64,000 nucleotides of DNA from Denitratisoma oestradiolicum (GCF_902813185.1 NZ_LR778301.1:1736001-1800000), one strand, 5' to 3'; positions 25,389 through 34,985 are shown, counted from the first letter of the stretch. The notes: generated by a model not told the origin, from the sequence alone. Program-made: numbers and translations.

Positions 25389-26811
25389 TCACCTGGCCGG
25401 TCAGGGGCCGGGTAACGCTCGGAGGCAGGCGCATCTCGAAAACATTCGCGTCTGCCTCCGAGCGTGCCTCGATCTCGCCACCGTGGGCCGTCAGGATGGA
25501 CCGGGTGATGGCGAGTCCCAGCCCGGCGCCGTCGCTGGCCCGTTGCCGGGAAGCCTCTGCCCGGTAGAAACGGTCGAAGAGCCGGGGCAGGTGCTCGGCG
25601 GGAATCGGCGGGCCTGAATTATTGATCGACAGACGGGTTTCCCCGTTCTCCAGCCGGATGATCCGTGCCTTGATCCAGCCCCCCGGGGGGGTGTGGCGGA
25701 TCGCGTTGGAGAGCAAATTGCTGATGGCCCGACGCAGCATGAGCCTATCCCCGTTGACCAGGCCTTCACCTTCCCTGCTAAGGGAAATCTGTCTTTCCTC
25801 CGCCAGGGCTTCGTAGAACTCGAAGAGTTCTCCCACCTCGGCGGCCAGGTCCACCTCTTCCTGGGCAGGAACGATCAGACCGTTCTCCGCCTGCGCAAGA
25901 AACAGCATGTCAGAGATCATCCGCGCCATCCGCTCCAGTTCCTCGGCATTGGAGGCCAGCACGTCCTGATATTCATTGGCTTGCCTGAGCTTCGATAGTG
26001 TGACCTGAGTCTGAGTGAGCAGGTTGCTGACCGGGGTTCGCAACTCGTGGGCCAGATCGGAGGAAAAATCCGACAGTTTCTGGAAGGATTCCTCCAGGCG
26101 GGCCAACATGTCGTTCAGGGTCTGGGCCAGTTCCGCCAGTTCGATAGGCACCGAGTCCACCGCCAGCCGGTAGTCGAGCCGATGGGCCGTGACGCCCCGT
26201 GCCCCCTGTTTGATGGCCTGTAGGGGCGCCAGGCCCCGGCGAACGGCAATCCAGCCGAGAAAACCGCTCAACAGGGCGGCCAGCCCCATCACAGACCAGA
26301 GCGTCGTTCTGAACGAACTCATGAAGTCCTCATGGTGGGAGATGGCGGTGGCCACCACCAGAACGGAGGGGGCATCTCCCTTGATACCGGTTCTGGCCAG
26401 GATGGAAATCCCTCGTAACCGCTCGTGTTTCGATGTGGTCCAGACTGCCGGACGTCTGGGAGCGGTCCATGTCTTGGGCTGCAATAGATCTTCTGGAAAT
26501 TCGACTGCGCCGTTCGAAAACAGGACTTGCCCCATTCCCGACAACACCAGGACTTCCAGTCCATGATGTCCGACCAGTGAGTCGTTCAGTTGCATGGGCA
26601 TGTCCGCAAGATCCTGGTGGGAGTGTGCCTTCTCCAGGGTGTGCTGTACGAGTTCCAGCTTGCCGGTGAGCAGATACATGTCCTGCTCCTCGAAGTGCCG
26701 TTCCACCAACGAGGCCACCAGCAGTCCCAGCAGCAGCAGCACCGTGGTGGATACGCCGGCGAAGAGCAGGGTAAGCCGGAAGGTGATCGATTTTCTTCCA
26801 ATCAACTGCAC
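25363..26811 (-). CDS. cusS: Heavy-metal sensor histidine kinase (CusS/CopS type)
   Basis: 482 residues. Transmembrane helix about 12-34, periplasmic sensor about 35-170, second helix about 178-200, HAMP, then a HisKA domain with [25 protein letters not shown] box (His255), close to CusS of E. coli. The HATPase domain has the N box ([15 protein letters not shown]) and G boxes ([19 protein letters not shown]). It should autophosphorylate on copper or silver stress and pass phosphate to the adjacent regulator. It overlaps that gene by 10 bp. Confidence 0.88.
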   Translation of the reverse strand: MQLIGRKSITFRLTLLFAGVSTTVLLLLGLLVASLVERHFEEQDMYLLTGKLELVQHTLEKAHSHQDLADMPMQLNDSLVGHHGLEVLVLSGMGQVLFSNGAVEFPEDLLQPKTWTAPRRPAVWTTSKHERLRGISILARTGIKGDAPSVLVVATAISHHEDFMSSFRTTLWSVMGLAALLSGFLGWIAVRRGLAPLQAIKQGARGVTAHRLDYRLAVDSVPIELAELAQTLNDMLARLEESFQKLSDFSSDLAHELRTPVSNLLTQTQVTLSKLRQANEYQDVLASNAEELERMARMISDMLFLAQAENGLIVPAQEEVDLAAEVGELFEFYEALAEERQISLSREGEGLVNGDRLMLRRAISNLLSNAIRHTPPGGWIKARIIRLENGETRLSINNSGPPIPAEHLPRLFDRFYRAEASRQRASDGAGLGLAITRSILTAHGGEIEARSEADANVFEMRLPPSVTRPLTGQVISGSGPSR

Positions 26812-27485
26812 CCCGGCACCTCCAGGACATAACCCATGCCCCTGACGTTGTGAATGAGCTTGGGCTCGAAGCCCTCGTCCACCTTCATCCGCAGGCGCCG
26901 GATGGCGACTTCGACCACGTTGCTATCGCTGTCGAAATTCATGTCCCAGATCTGGGATGCGATCAATGAGCGGGGCAGTACCTCTCCTTGGCGGCGCATC
27001 AACAGTTCCAGCAGTGCGAACTCCTTGGGCGTCAGTTCGATCCGCCGGCCATCACGGATAGTCCTGCGGCGCTTCAGATCCATTTCCAGGTCGGCGGCCT
27101 GGAGGGTTTCCTCCTCCTGAGGTTTGGCCCGCCTCCGCAGCAGGGTTCGAACCCGGGCCAGCAGTTCGGAAAAAGCAAAGGGTTTCACCAGGTAATCGTC
27201 GGCACCCAGTTCCAATCCCCGGACCCGATCGTCCACATGGTCCCGTGCGGTCAGGAACAGCACAGGAAAATCCCGGCCTTCCTTGCGCAGGCTCTGCAAC
27301 ACATGCCAGCCATTCATGCCGGGCAGCATTATGTCGAGAATCATCAGGTCATAGATTTCGTGCAGGCCGAAATTCAGACCATCAAGACCATCCTGGACCC
27401 AGTCGACGACAAAGCCCGCTTCCATCAACCCCAGCCTCAAATATTCTCCGGTCTTGGGTTCGTCCTCCACTACCAAAATTTTCAT
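26802..27485 (-). CDS. cusR: Copper/silver response regulator (CusR/CopR type)
   Basis: 227 residues. Receiver domain with acidic pocket VVEDE and phosphoacceptor Asp51 ([13 protein letters not shown]), followed by [13 protein letters not shown]; then an OmpR-type winged helix ending VRGMGYVLE. It is in the heavy-metal RR group. It is divergent from the His-tailed cytochrome gene, and a 16-bp inverted repeat in the shared 151-bp gap (27553-27568) is the likely binding site. The same repeat type lies before two other island units. Confidence 0.9.
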   Translation of the reverse strand: MKILVVEDEPKTGEYLRLGLMEAGFVVDWVQDGLDGLNFGLHEIYDLMILDIMLPGMNGWHVLQSLRKEGRDFPVLFLTARDHVDDRVRGLELGADDYLVKPFAFSELLARVRTLLRRRAKPQEEETLQAADLEMDLKRRRTIRDGRRIELTPKEFALLELLMRRQGEVLPRSLIASQIWDMNFDSDSNVVEVAIRRLRMKVDEGFEPKLIHNVRGMGYVLEVPGCS

Positions 27486-27552
27486 GCTCTATTCCTTAAA
27501 CCTGATTTTCAATCCCTGTCATTCTGACCTTCCCCAGAGCGTAGGCATGAAA

Positions 27553-27568
27553 ATTACATCAATGTAAT
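27553..27568. promoter_or_regulatory. CopR/CusR-like box 1 (ATTACA-N4-TGTAAT)
   Basis: A perfect inverted repeat, ATTACA TCAA TGTAAT, in the gap between the response regulator gene and the divergent cytochrome c gene. It resembles the TTAC-N6-GTAA type half-sites described for CopR/CusR-family regulators. It could serve both directions. Confidence 0.7.
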
Positions 27569-27636
27569 CCTCTAGTCAGACTCCTGTTAGGGTGTTCTGC
27601 GCAGAATTCGCTCCATGATGATTTGGGAGTGACGCG

Positions 27637-28305
27637 ATGAGGCAATTCCTGACTGGCGTGGTAACGGCTCTGGGGCTGGTGTTGATTATCGGCTGGAGCC
27701 TGCTGTACGTAGGCGCTCTCGATGCGGCCGCCGATCATCCCCATGGCAGCACGGTACATGCGCTGATCGAATGGGCCCGGGAACGTGCGGTCAATCGGGC
27801 CGCTGTATCCATCGAGCCTCCCGCCGATCTGGCCCGGGCCGAGCGAATTCGCCGGGGCGCGGGCAATTATGCTGCCATGTGCGTGGAGTGCCATCTGTCG
27901 CCGGGCGTGGAAAATTCGGAAATCCGCCGGGGCCTTTATCCCACGCCGCCCAATCTTGCTCGTTCTGCTGTAGCCGATGGGGGTGAGGTGCGGATGGCCG
28001 CCCGTCGGTTCTGGATCATCAAGCATGGCATCAAGGCCTCTGGGATGCCAGCCTGGTCCAAGGGCGGCATGGACGATTCCGCCATCTGGGATTTGGTCGC
28101 TTTTCTGGACAAGCTGCCTTCCCTCTCGCCGGCGGACTACCAGCAGACAGTGAGGGCGAGCGACGGGCATTCTCATGGCGGGATGGAAGGGGCTCATGCC
28201 GACGTGACGGGAGACAAGGGCCACCAGAGAACTCATGACCGGGCAGGGCCATCCGCCCACTCGGCCCATGGCGCTCGTGCTCATGACGAGACTCACACGC
28301 ATTGA
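27637..28305 (+). CDS. c-type cytochrome with His-rich C-terminal tail
   Basis: 222 residues. N-terminal hydrophobic helix (about 5-26) serves as signal or anchor. One haem site CVECH at 82-86 and a likely axial Met137 (GIKASGMPAW) define a class I cytochrome c. The last 47 residues contain ten histidines, spaced as in metal-binding tails (HSHGG, THDRAG, HSAHGARAHDETHTH). Placed directly opposite the copper regulator genes with a CopR-like box in between, it is probably copper-induced. A periplasmic role in copper binding or redox is inference. Confidence 0.85.
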   Translation: MRQFLTGVVTALGLVLIIGWSLLYVGALDAAADHPHGSTVHALIEWARERAVNRAAVSIEPPADLARAERIRRGAGNYAAMCVECHLSPGVENSEIRRGLYPTPPNLARSAVADGGEVRMAARRFWIIKHGIKASGMPAWSKGGMDDSAIWDLVAFLDKLPSLSPADYQQTVRASDGHSHGGMEGAHADVTGDKGHQRTHDRAGPSAHSAHGARAHDETHTH

Positions 28306-28346
28306 TGATGCGGGACAATCCTGACGGTATGGGGCGTGAGCAAGGA

Positions 28347-28362
28347 ATTACCGAATTGTAAT
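28347..28362. promoter_or_regulatory. CopR/CusR-like box 2 (ATTACC-N4-TGTAAT)
   Basis: ATTACC GAAT TGTAAT, one mismatch from the box at 27553, 98 bp upstream of the cusF-like gene that begins the efflux operon. Confidence 0.65.
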
Positions 28363-28460
28363 TTCCCGGTCAGCATCCTGTCGGCACTGAGTCCTTACAC
28401 TTGCTCCATTCCATTCGTTTGATCAGCATCGGTCGCCACTGATTTCCTCAAGGAGAAACC

Positions 28461-28787
28461 ATGAAATCTGTCCTAATTGTTCCGGTCGCCCTGACGATCT
28501 TCTTTTCGATGCCGAGTATCGCCGCCGATCATGATCATGGCGCCATGAATATGCCTGGCGATGCGCAACTTGCCGCGGGGGTGGTCAAGAAGGTGGACAA
28601 GTCCACCGGCAAGGTTACCTTGACTCACGGCCCCCTCATAAACCTCGGCATGCCGGGGATGACCATGGCCTTTCGTGTCAAGGAAACCGGCTGGCTGGAA
28701 CAGTTGAAGGAAGGCGACAATATTCGATTCATGGCCGACAAGATGAACGGAGTCGTTACCGTCGTTCACTTCGAGCCAGCCAGGTAA
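28461..28787 (+). CDS. cusF: CusF-like periplasmic copper-binding protein, Trp ligand replaced by Met
   Basis: 108 residues with signal peptide (about 1-21) and a short His/Met-rich linker (DHDHGAMNMPGD). The OB-fold CusF domain aligns with E. coli CusF by spacing: His56, Met67 and Met69 match His36, Met47 and Met49. The residue matching Trp44, which caps the copper site, is Met64 (LGMPGMTM). CusF passes Cu(I) or Ag(I) to CusB. This gene opens the efflux cluster, preceded by AAGGAG-type ribosome-binding site and CopR-like box 2. Confidence 0.87.
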   Translation: MKSVLIVPVALTIFFSMPSIAADHDHGAMNMPGDAQLAAGVVKKVDKSTGKVTLTHGPLINLGMPGMTMAFRVKETGWLEQLKEGDNIRFMADKMNGVVTVVHFEPAR

Positions 28788-28889
28788 TATTGGTCAGGAA
28801 TGGCTTGCCATCTCCGGTCATCCTTTCGGCATGACCGGAGACCGATACCGGACAAGCCGGAGTGTCTTGAAATTTTTCGGGGAGACGAT

Positions 28890-30161
28890 ATGCGAGGAGT
28901 GGTTTCTGTCCGGGTAGTCGCCCTGCTGCTCGTTATTGCCTTGGTGCTGCCGGTTTCCGCGCGGGAGACGGTGATAGGAAACTCTGTGGACAGCCTGCTG
29001 GATGTGGCCAAAGGGGCGAATCCTGAATACATCAGAATGCGCCTGGAGGCGGATGCAGCCGCCGAGCGCGTCACGCCGGCAGGGGCCTTGCCTGATCCAA
29101 AATTCCGCCTCGAACTGCGCGACATCACCCGGATGGGGGAACAGGATGCCACCCTGGCGCCGAATCGTGTCGGCAGTACCCGTTATCTGCTGATGCAGGA
29201 TCTGCCCTGGTTCGGCAAGCGGGACCTGAAACGGGAAGTTGCCGGCTTCGAGGCGGAAGGTGCCCGGGGGCGAGCCCTGGACACCTGGGCAGAGTTGGCC
29301 ACCAGGATCAAGATCGGCTATGCTCAACTCTACTATCTTCATCACAACGAGAGCCTGACCCGGGAAATTCTCGACCTGATGGTTCGCTTGGAAAAGGTGG
29401 CCCAAGTCCGCTATGCCAGCGGCCTGGCAGCCCAGCAGGACGTGATCCGCGCCCAGATCGAGCAGACCAATCTGCGCACTGAACTGCTGGCCCTGGAGAC
29501 GGAACAACATCATTTGTATACCCGGCTGAACGCTCTGCTGGCCCGGCCGGCCCAGGCACCCCTGGCGGAACCTGAGCAACTGCGACCCCTGCCGGCGCCG
29601 GCCAGGCTGGATCGGGTTGTCCTGGAAGACAGGCTGAAGGCCCGCAATCCCCAGTTGTTCACTGAGGAGGCTCGTCTCCAGGCGGCAGAAAAGGGGCGGG
29701 AACTGACCTACCGGAATCGTTATCCCGATTTCACCGTCGGTGTGTCGCCCATTCAGTACCGGAACGCCGTGAAGGAGTGGGAACTGATGGTGGAACTCAA
29801 CATTCCCCTCCAGCAGTCATCCCGCCGGGCCCAGGAGCGGGAATCGGATGCCATGGTTGCCTCTGCCCGGGCTCGTAAGGAGTCGGAGACCCTGCGACTC
29901 CTGTCCGAACTGGAGGAAAACCTCGCCAGCATCGAGACAGCGCGTCGTACCGAGTCCCTGGCCACCACCAGCCTGCTGCCTCAAGCCGAGCTGAGCTTTC
30001 GTTCGGCCCTGGCTGGCTATGAGACCGGCAAGGTGGATTTTGCCACCCTGCTTGATGCCCAGCGCCAGATCCGCCTGGCCCGGCAAACCCAGGTCAAGGC
30101 CCAAGTGGAAGCCCAGATGCGCCTGGCTGAGATCGAACGACTACTAGGGGAAGACCTATGA
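28890..30161 (+). CDS. cusC: Outer-membrane efflux protein, TolC family (CusC-like)
   Basis: 423 residues. Signal peptide (about 1-27, cleavage near VSA). Two repeated TolC-type helical halves, with long coiled segments such as AEQTNLRTELLALETEQHHL and the C-terminal YETGKVDFATLLDAQRQI motif. I chose ATG at 28890, which has GGGGAG seven bases upstream and a clear signal peptide; longer in-frame starts lack both. It lacks the lipobox of E. coli CusC. It overlaps cusB as ATGA and so forms the outer duct of the same RND system. Confidence 0.86.
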   Translation: MRGVVSVRVVALLLVIALVLPVSARETVIGNSVDSLLDVAKGANPEYIRMRLEADAAAERVTPAGALPDPKFRLELRDITRMGEQDATLAPNRVGSTRYLLMQDLPWFGKRDLKREVAGFEAEGARGRALDTWAELATRIKIGYAQLYYLHHNESLTREILDLMVRLEKVAQVRYASGLAAQQDVIRAQIEQTNLRTELLALETEQHHLYTRLNALLARPAQAPLAEPEQLRPLPAPARLDRVVLEDRLKARNPQLFTEEARLQAAEKGRELTYRNRYPDFTVGVSPIQYRNAVKEWELMVELNIPLQQSSRRAQERESDAMVASARARKESETLRLLSELEENLASIETARRTESLATTSLLPQAELSFRSALAGYETGKVDFATLLDAQRQIRLARQTQVKAQVEAQMRLAEIERLLGEDL

Positions 30162-31732
30162 TCAACGGAAGTCCCCACGGGATGAAACGGGGAGCTGGAT
30201 GGGCACTGGGCCTTGTGGCCGTGGTCATGGCGGCGGGTGCCGGTTACTGGCTGGGCGGTGCCGGACGGTCTGCGGATACGGTCCAGGCTGGGGCAGTCCA
30301 GGGTGAGAAGGCGCGCAAGCTTTTGTACTACCGCAACCCGATGGGCCTGCCCGATACCTCGCCGGTTCCCAAAAAGGACCCCATGGGTATGGACTACGTC
30401 CCGGTCTATGCCGGGGAAGAAGCGGAGAGTCCGGCCGAGGCGGGTCAAGTCCGGATCAGCACCGAGAAGGTTCAGAAGCTGGGGGTGCGCACCGAGCTTG
30501 CCCAATTGCGACCGGTGGCCCGGTCGGTGCGTGCCGCCGGCCGGATCGAGCCCGACGAGCGTCGCGTGTACACCATTGCACCCAAGTTCGAGGGGTACAT
30601 CGAACGCCTGCATGTGAATGTCACCGGTCAGCCGGTGGATAGGGGACAGCCTCTGTTCGAGGTCTATAGCCCGGAACTGGTGTCCGCCCAGCGGGAATAC
30701 GCCATTGCCACCCAGGGAGTGGCGTCCCTCAAGGACGCGGATGGCCAGGCCCGTGGGGGCATGCAGCAACTGGCCGAGTCCAGCTTGCAACGGCTGAAAA
30801 ACTGGGACATTTCCGAAGAGCAGATCAGGGCCTTGGCACGTTCCGGGGAGTCGAGGCGCACTCTGACTTTCCGTTCCCCCGTCGCCGGCATCGTCATCGA
30901 GAAGAAAGCCCTGTCGGGCATGCGCTTCATGGCCGGCGAAGCCCTGTTCCAAGTGGTGGATTTGAGTACCGTGTGGGTCATCGCAGACATCGCGGAACAG
31001 GATATCGGGCTCATCAGGAACGGCGCCAGGGCGAAGGTCCGGATCGGCGCCTATCCGGACAAGATTTTCGAGGGGGCTGTGAGCTACATCTATCCCACCC
31101 TTCAGGCCGGGACACGAACCGTTCAGGTGCGCGTCGAACTGGCCAATCCGGGTCTGTTGCTGAAGCCTTCCATGTTCGCCCAGGTGGATCTGCCGGTCAG
31201 TGGCAAGGGAGCGGTGGTGGCGGTGCCGACTTCCGCCGTGATCGACAGCGGCACCCGCCAGATGATCCTGATCCAGCGGGCCGAAGGCCGCTTCGAGCCC
31301 CGGGAGGTTCGGCTGGGCAGTCGCGATGAAAACTACGTCGAGGTGATTGAGGGGGTTAAGGAGGGCGAGCCGGTGGTGGTCGCCGCCAATTTCCTGATCG
31401 ATGCCGAGAGCAATCTCAAGGCGGCCCTTGGTGGCTTCGGCCATGCCGGTCATGGCAACGCCTCCGCCCCGGCCCAGGCCGTGGGCCATAAGGCCGAGGG
31501 CGTGGTGGACAGTATGGACGCCGCCAGCGGCACGGTGGAACTCAGCCATGGACCGGTGGCCAGTCTGAAATGGCCGGCCATGACCATGGAATTCAAGGTG
31601 GCCAATGGTGCATTGCTGAAGGACCTGACGCCGGGTGCCCAGGTGTCCATCGAGTTCGTCGAGCGGGGCCCGGGAGAATGGGTCATCACCCGGCTGACGC
31701 CGAAATCGGGCGCGGTACAACATAAGCACTGA
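30158..31732 (+). CDS. cusB: RND membrane-fusion protein with heavy-metal-binding and C-terminal CusF domains (CusB-like)
   Basis: 524 residues. One N-terminal membrane helix (about 10-30), a short heavy-metal-binding domain (LLYYRNPMGLPDTSPVPKKD then PMGMDYVPVY, about 47-85), the barrel-sandwich and beta-barrel domains of CusB, then an extra C-terminal CusF-like domain (about 445-520). In this fused domain the copper ligands are complete (His in SHGPV, Trp in LKWPAMTM, both Met). The island thus has two CusF units, one free and one tethered to the periplasmic adaptor. CusB collects periplasmic Cu(I)/Ag(I) and feeds the RND pump. Confidence 0.9.
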   Translation: MINGSPHGMKRGAGWALGLVAVVMAAGAGYWLGGAGRSADTVQAGAVQGEKARKLLYYRNPMGLPDTSPVPKKDPMGMDYVPVYAGEEAESPAEAGQVRISTEKVQKLGVRTELAQLRPVARSVRAAGRIEPDERRVYTIAPKFEGYIERLHVNVTGQPVDRGQPLFEVYSPELVSAQREYAIATQGVASLKDADGQARGGMQQLAESSLQRLKNWDISEEQIRALARSGESRRTLTFRSPVAGIVIEKKALSGMRFMAGEALFQVVDLSTVWVIADIAEQDIGLIRNGARAKVRIGAYPDKIFEGAVSYIYPTLQAGTRTVQVRVELANPGLLLKPSMFAQVDLPVSGKGAVVAVPTSAVIDSGTRQMILIQRAEGRFEPREVRLGSRDENYVEVIEGVKEGEPVVVAANFLIDAESNLKAALGGFGHAGHGNASAPAQAVGHKAEGVVDSMDAASGTVELSHGPVASLKWPAMTMEFKVANGALLKDLTPGAQVSIEFVERGPGEWVITRLTPKSGAVQHKH

Positions 31733-31760
31733 CCCCCCCTCTCCTTGAAGGGAGGGGGTG
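31733..31760. repeat. GC-rich imperfect inverted repeat before cusA
   Basis: CCCCCTCTCC facing GGAGGGGG around TTGA, between the cusB stop and the cusA start. It is the same style as the palindromes at 22742 and 50676 and reaches the alternative GTG start of cusA at 31758. Confidence 0.45.
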
Positions 31761-31781
31761 GAAAAACGGGAAATCATCACC

Positions 31782-34700
31782 ATGCTGAACGCCGTGATCG
31801 AGTGGTCGGGGAGGAACCGCTTTCTGGTCCTGCTGGCTACCCTGTTCATCACCCTGTGGGGTGTCTTCGCCGTGCTGCGCACGCCCATCGATGCCTTGCC
31901 CGATCTCTCGGACGTACAGGTCATCGTCTATACGGAGTACCCGGGCCAGGCGCCCCAAGTGGTGGAGGATCAGGTGACCTATCCCCTCACCACCGCCATG
32001 CTGTCGGTGCCCAAATCCCGGGTGGTGCGTGGGTTCTCCTTCTTCGGGGCGTCCTTCGTCTACATCATCTTCGAGGACGGCACCGATATCTACTGGGCCC
32101 GTTCCCGGGTACTGGAATATCTCAACTTCGCCGCCGGCCGCATGCCCAAGGGGGTGACGCCCCAGATCGGTCCTGACGCTACCGGGGTGGGCTGGGTCTA
32201 CCAGTACGCGCTGCTGGCCAAGGACAAGACCCTGGCCGAACTGCGCACCATTCAGGACTGGTATCTGCGTTATCAACTCACCAAGGCCCAGGGGGTGGCC
32301 GAAGTGGCCTCTGTGGGCGGCTTCGTGCAGACCTATCAGGTGACGGTGGACCCGGTGAAACTGCGCGCCTACGGCATCCCCCTGATGAAGGTGGCCCAGG
32401 TGATCCGGGATTCCAACCGGGACGTGGGCGGCCGGGTGGTGGAAATGGCCGAGACCGAATACATGGTGCGGGGCAAGGGCTACCTGCGGGGGGCCGGCGA
32501 CATCGGCAATCTGGTGGTGAAGGCCGACAGGGGCACGCCGGTCTTGATCCGGGACATCGCCCGGGTGGAACTGGTGCCCGATGAGCGGCGGGGACTGACT
32601 GAACTGAATGGCGAGGGAGAAGTGGTCTCCGGTATCGCCATGGCCCGTTACGGGCAGAACGCCCTGGAGGTGATCCATAACCTCAAGGCCAAGATCCAGG
32701 AGGTTTCGGCGGGGCTACCCGAGGGAGTCAGCGTGGTCGGCGTCTATGACCGTTCCGATCTGATCCACCGGGCCATCGCGACCCTGAAAACCACGCTGAT
32801 CGAAGAGAGTCTGATCGTCGCCCTGGTCTGCATTGTTTTCCTCATGCACGTCCGCTCCGCCCTGGTAGCCATCCTGATGCTGCCGGTGGGTGTGTTGATC
32901 GCCTTCATCGCCATGCGCCTCCTGGGCATGAACTCCAACCTGATGAGCCTGGGGGGCATCGCCATCGCCATCGGCGCCATGATCGATGCGGCCATCGTGA
33001 TGATCGAAAATGCCCATAAGCACCTGGAGCGGCTGGAGCAAGCGACTCATTCCATTCCCATCTCTCCCCTGGCGGGGGAGGGGCCGGGGGAGAGAGGTGG
33101 GCAACAAGGCCAAACGATGGTGGCAGCGAGAGCTGCCGCCATCATCGCGGCGTGCCGAGAAGTCGGACCGGCCCTGTTCTTCTCCCTGCTGATCATCACC
33201 GTCTCCTTCCTGCCGGTGTTCACCCTGGAAGCCCAGGAAGGCCGACTGTTCTCGCCCCTGGCCTACACCAAGACCTTCGCCATGGCCGGGGCCGCGCTGC
33301 TTTCCATTACTCTGGTGCCGGTGCTGATGCTGTTGTTCATCCGGGGCGGGGTCATGCCCGAGGCGAAGAATCCGGTGAACCGTTTCCTGATCTGGGGCTA
33401 CCGTCCCATCATCGCCTGGGTGATGGCAAGGAAAAAGACCACCATCGCTATTGCCCTGCTGGCAATGGTTGTTTCCCTCTATCCGGCCTCCCGCCTTGGT
33501 TCCGAATTCATGCCGGCCCTGAATGAGGGAACGCTGCTCTACATGCCGTCCTCCCTGCCGGGCATGTCCATCACCAAGGCGGCGGAACTGTTGCAGACCC
33601 AGGACAAGATCATCAAGAGTTTCCCCGAAGTGGCCTCGGTCTTCGGCAAGGCCGGGCGCGCCAATACGGCCACCGACCCGGCGCCCACCGAGATGTTCGA
33701 GACAGTGATCAACCTCAAGCCGGAATCCGAATGGCGCCCCGGCATGACCACCGACAAGCTGATCGCCGAACTGGATCAGGCCCTGCAATTTCCCGGCGTC
33801 GCCAATGCCTGGACCATGCCGATCCGGGCGCGCATCGACATGCTGTCCACCGGCATCCGCACGCCGATCGGCATCAAGGTTTTCGGCAAGGACCTGGGCG
33901 AGATGGAAAACCTGGCCAGGCAGATCGAGGCGGTGGTCAAGTCGGTGCCGGGCACCACCAGCGCCTTTGCCGAGCGGATCACCGGCGGTTTCTACCTCAA
34001 CATCGAACCCGACCGGGAGCAACTGGCCCGCTACGGATTGTCGATCGGCGAATTGCAGGATGTGATCGGCACCGCCCTGGGGGGCGAGATGGTGACCACC
34101 ACTGTCGAGGGCCGGGAACGCTTCGGCGTGACCCTGCGTTATCCCCGGGAGTTGAGGTCCGATCCGCAGCAGATTGCCCGGGAGGTGCTGGTGCCCACCA
34201 TGGACGGCGCGATGATTCCCCTGGGCCAGGTGGCCCGGGTGGAGGTGGCCAAGGGGGCACCGGCCATTCGCACCGAGAATGCGCTGCTCTCGGCCTACAT
34301 CTACGTGGATATCCGCGGTCGGGACATCGGCGGCTACGTGGCCGATGCGAAGAAGGCCGTGGCCCAACAGGTTCGTTTCCCGCCGGGTTACTACGTCACC
34401 TGGAGCGGTCAATTCGAGTACATGGAGCGGGCCATCGGGAAGATGAAGGTCGTCATTCCCGTGACCTTGCTGTCCATCTTTCTGTTGCTCTATCTCAACT
34501 TCAGGCGCCTCACGGAAACACTCATCGTCATGCTTTCCGTGCCCTTCGCCCTGGTCGGCGGGGTATGGCTGATGTGGCTGCTGAACTACAACCTGTCGGT
34601 GGCGGTCGCGGTGGGGTTCATCGCCCTGGCGGGGGTGGCGGCGGAAACCGGTGTGGTGATGCTGATCTACCTGGACCACGCCTGGGAGGCGATCAAGGCC

Positions 34701-34985
34701 AGGCGCGGCAGCGAGGGCCGTCCGCCCACCGTGACCGACCTCTACGACGCGGTGATGGAAGGAGCGGTGGAGAGGGTACGACCGAAAATGATGACCGTGG
34801 TCGCCATCATGGCTGGCCTGCTGCCGATCATGTGGGGAACCGGTTCGGGTTCCGAGGTGATGAGCCGCATCGCCGCACCCATGGTAGGGGGCATGATTTC
34901 CTCCACGGTGCTTACGCTTGCGGTGATTCCAGCACTCTATGCTCTGGTCAAGCAATGGCGTTTAGAACGGGGCCGCGAGGACTAG
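31782..34985 (+). CDS. cusA: Heavy-metal RND efflux pump (CusA/SilA type) with an in-frame repeat insertion
   Basis: 1,067 residues from ATG 31782; a GTG at 31758 in the same frame would add eight. The start MLNAVIEWSGRNRFLVLL matches the family. Twelve membrane helices, DALPDLSDVQVIVYTEYPGQAP, and the TM4 residues DAAIVMIENAHKHLE are as in CusA; the copper-region segments RPGMTTDKLIAELD and ARIDMLSTGIRTPIGIKV favour Cu/Ag over Zn. After TM4 the cytoplasmic loop holds SPLAGEGPGERGG, encoded by a palindromic repeat (33062-33094) absent from typical CusA. The frame stays open, so the pump is probably intact. It expels Cu(I)/Ag(I) across both membranes with CusB and CusC. Confidence 0.9.
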   Translation: MLNAVIEWSGRNRFLVLLATLFITLWGVFAVLRTPIDALPDLSDVQVIVYTEYPGQAPQVVEDQVTYPLTTAMLSVPKSRVVRGFSFFGASFVYIIFEDGTDIYWARSRVLEYLNFAAGRMPKGVTPQIGPDATGVGWVYQYALLAKDKTLAELRTIQDWYLRYQLTKAQGVAEVASVGGFVQTYQVTVDPVKLRAYGIPLMKVAQVIRDSNRDVGGRVVEMAETEYMVRGKGYLRGAGDIGNLVVKADRGTPVLIRDIARVELVPDERRGLTELNGEGEVVSGIAMARYGQNALEVIHNLKAKIQEVSAGLPEGVSVVGVYDRSDLIHRAIATLKTTLIEESLIVALVCIVFLMHVRSALVAILMLPVGVLIAFIAMRLLGMNSNLMSLGGIAIAIGAMIDAAIVMIENAHKHLERLEQATHSIPISPLAGEGPGERGGQQGQTMVAARAAAIIAACREVGPALFFSLLIITVSFLPVFTLEAQEGRLFSPLAYTKTFAMAGAALLSITLVPVLMLLFIRGGVMPEAKNPVNRFLIWGYRPIIAWVMARKKTTIAIALLAMVVSLYPASRLGSEFMPALNEGTLLYMPSSLPGMSITKAAELLQTQDKIIKSFPEVASVFGKAGRANTATDPAPTEMFETVINLKPESEWRPGMTTDKLIAELDQALQFPGVANAWTMPIRARIDMLSTGIRTPIGIKVFGKDLGEMENLARQIEAVVKSVPGTTSAFAERITGGFYLNIEPDREQLARYGLSIGELQDVIGTALGGEMVTTTVEGRERFGVTLRYPRELRSDPQQIAREVLVPTMDGAMIPLGQVARVEVAKGAPAIRTENALLSAYIYVDIRGRDIGGYVADAKKAVAQQVRFPPGYYVTWSGQFEYMERAIGKMKVVIPVTLLSIFLLLYLNFRRLTETLIVMLSVPFALVGGVWLMWLLNYNLSVAVAVGFIALAGVAAETGVVMLIYLDHAWEAIKARRGSEGRPPTVTDLYDAVMEGAVERVRPKMMTVVAIMAGLLPIMWGTGSGSEVMSRIAAPMVGGMISSTVLTLAVIPALYALVKQWRLERGRED
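33062..33094. repeat. REP-like palindrome translated in frame within cusA
   Basis: CTCTCCCC-TGGC-GGGGGAGGGG-CCGGGGGAGAG, with nested arms, encodes SPLAGEGPGER. The same peptide-coding style (SPLAGEG-GERG) is the signature of a dispersed GC-rich repeat seen in many betaproteobacterial genomes (from memory). It lies in the TM4-TM5 cytoplasmic loop. Confidence 0.65.

Noticed and set aside
30017..31924. Long minus-strand frame across cusC, cusB and cusA
   Set aside because: It spans three intact genes on the other strand and has no recognisable domain.
33030..33125. Frameshift or pseudogene suspected in cusA at the unusual loop
   Set aside because: The frame is open and both sides align to the family without shift; only an extra in-frame segment is seen.
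32715..34955. 746-codon minus-strand frame opposite cusA
   Set aside because: His/Gly/Gln-rich artefact typical of antisense frames over GC-rich coding DNA.
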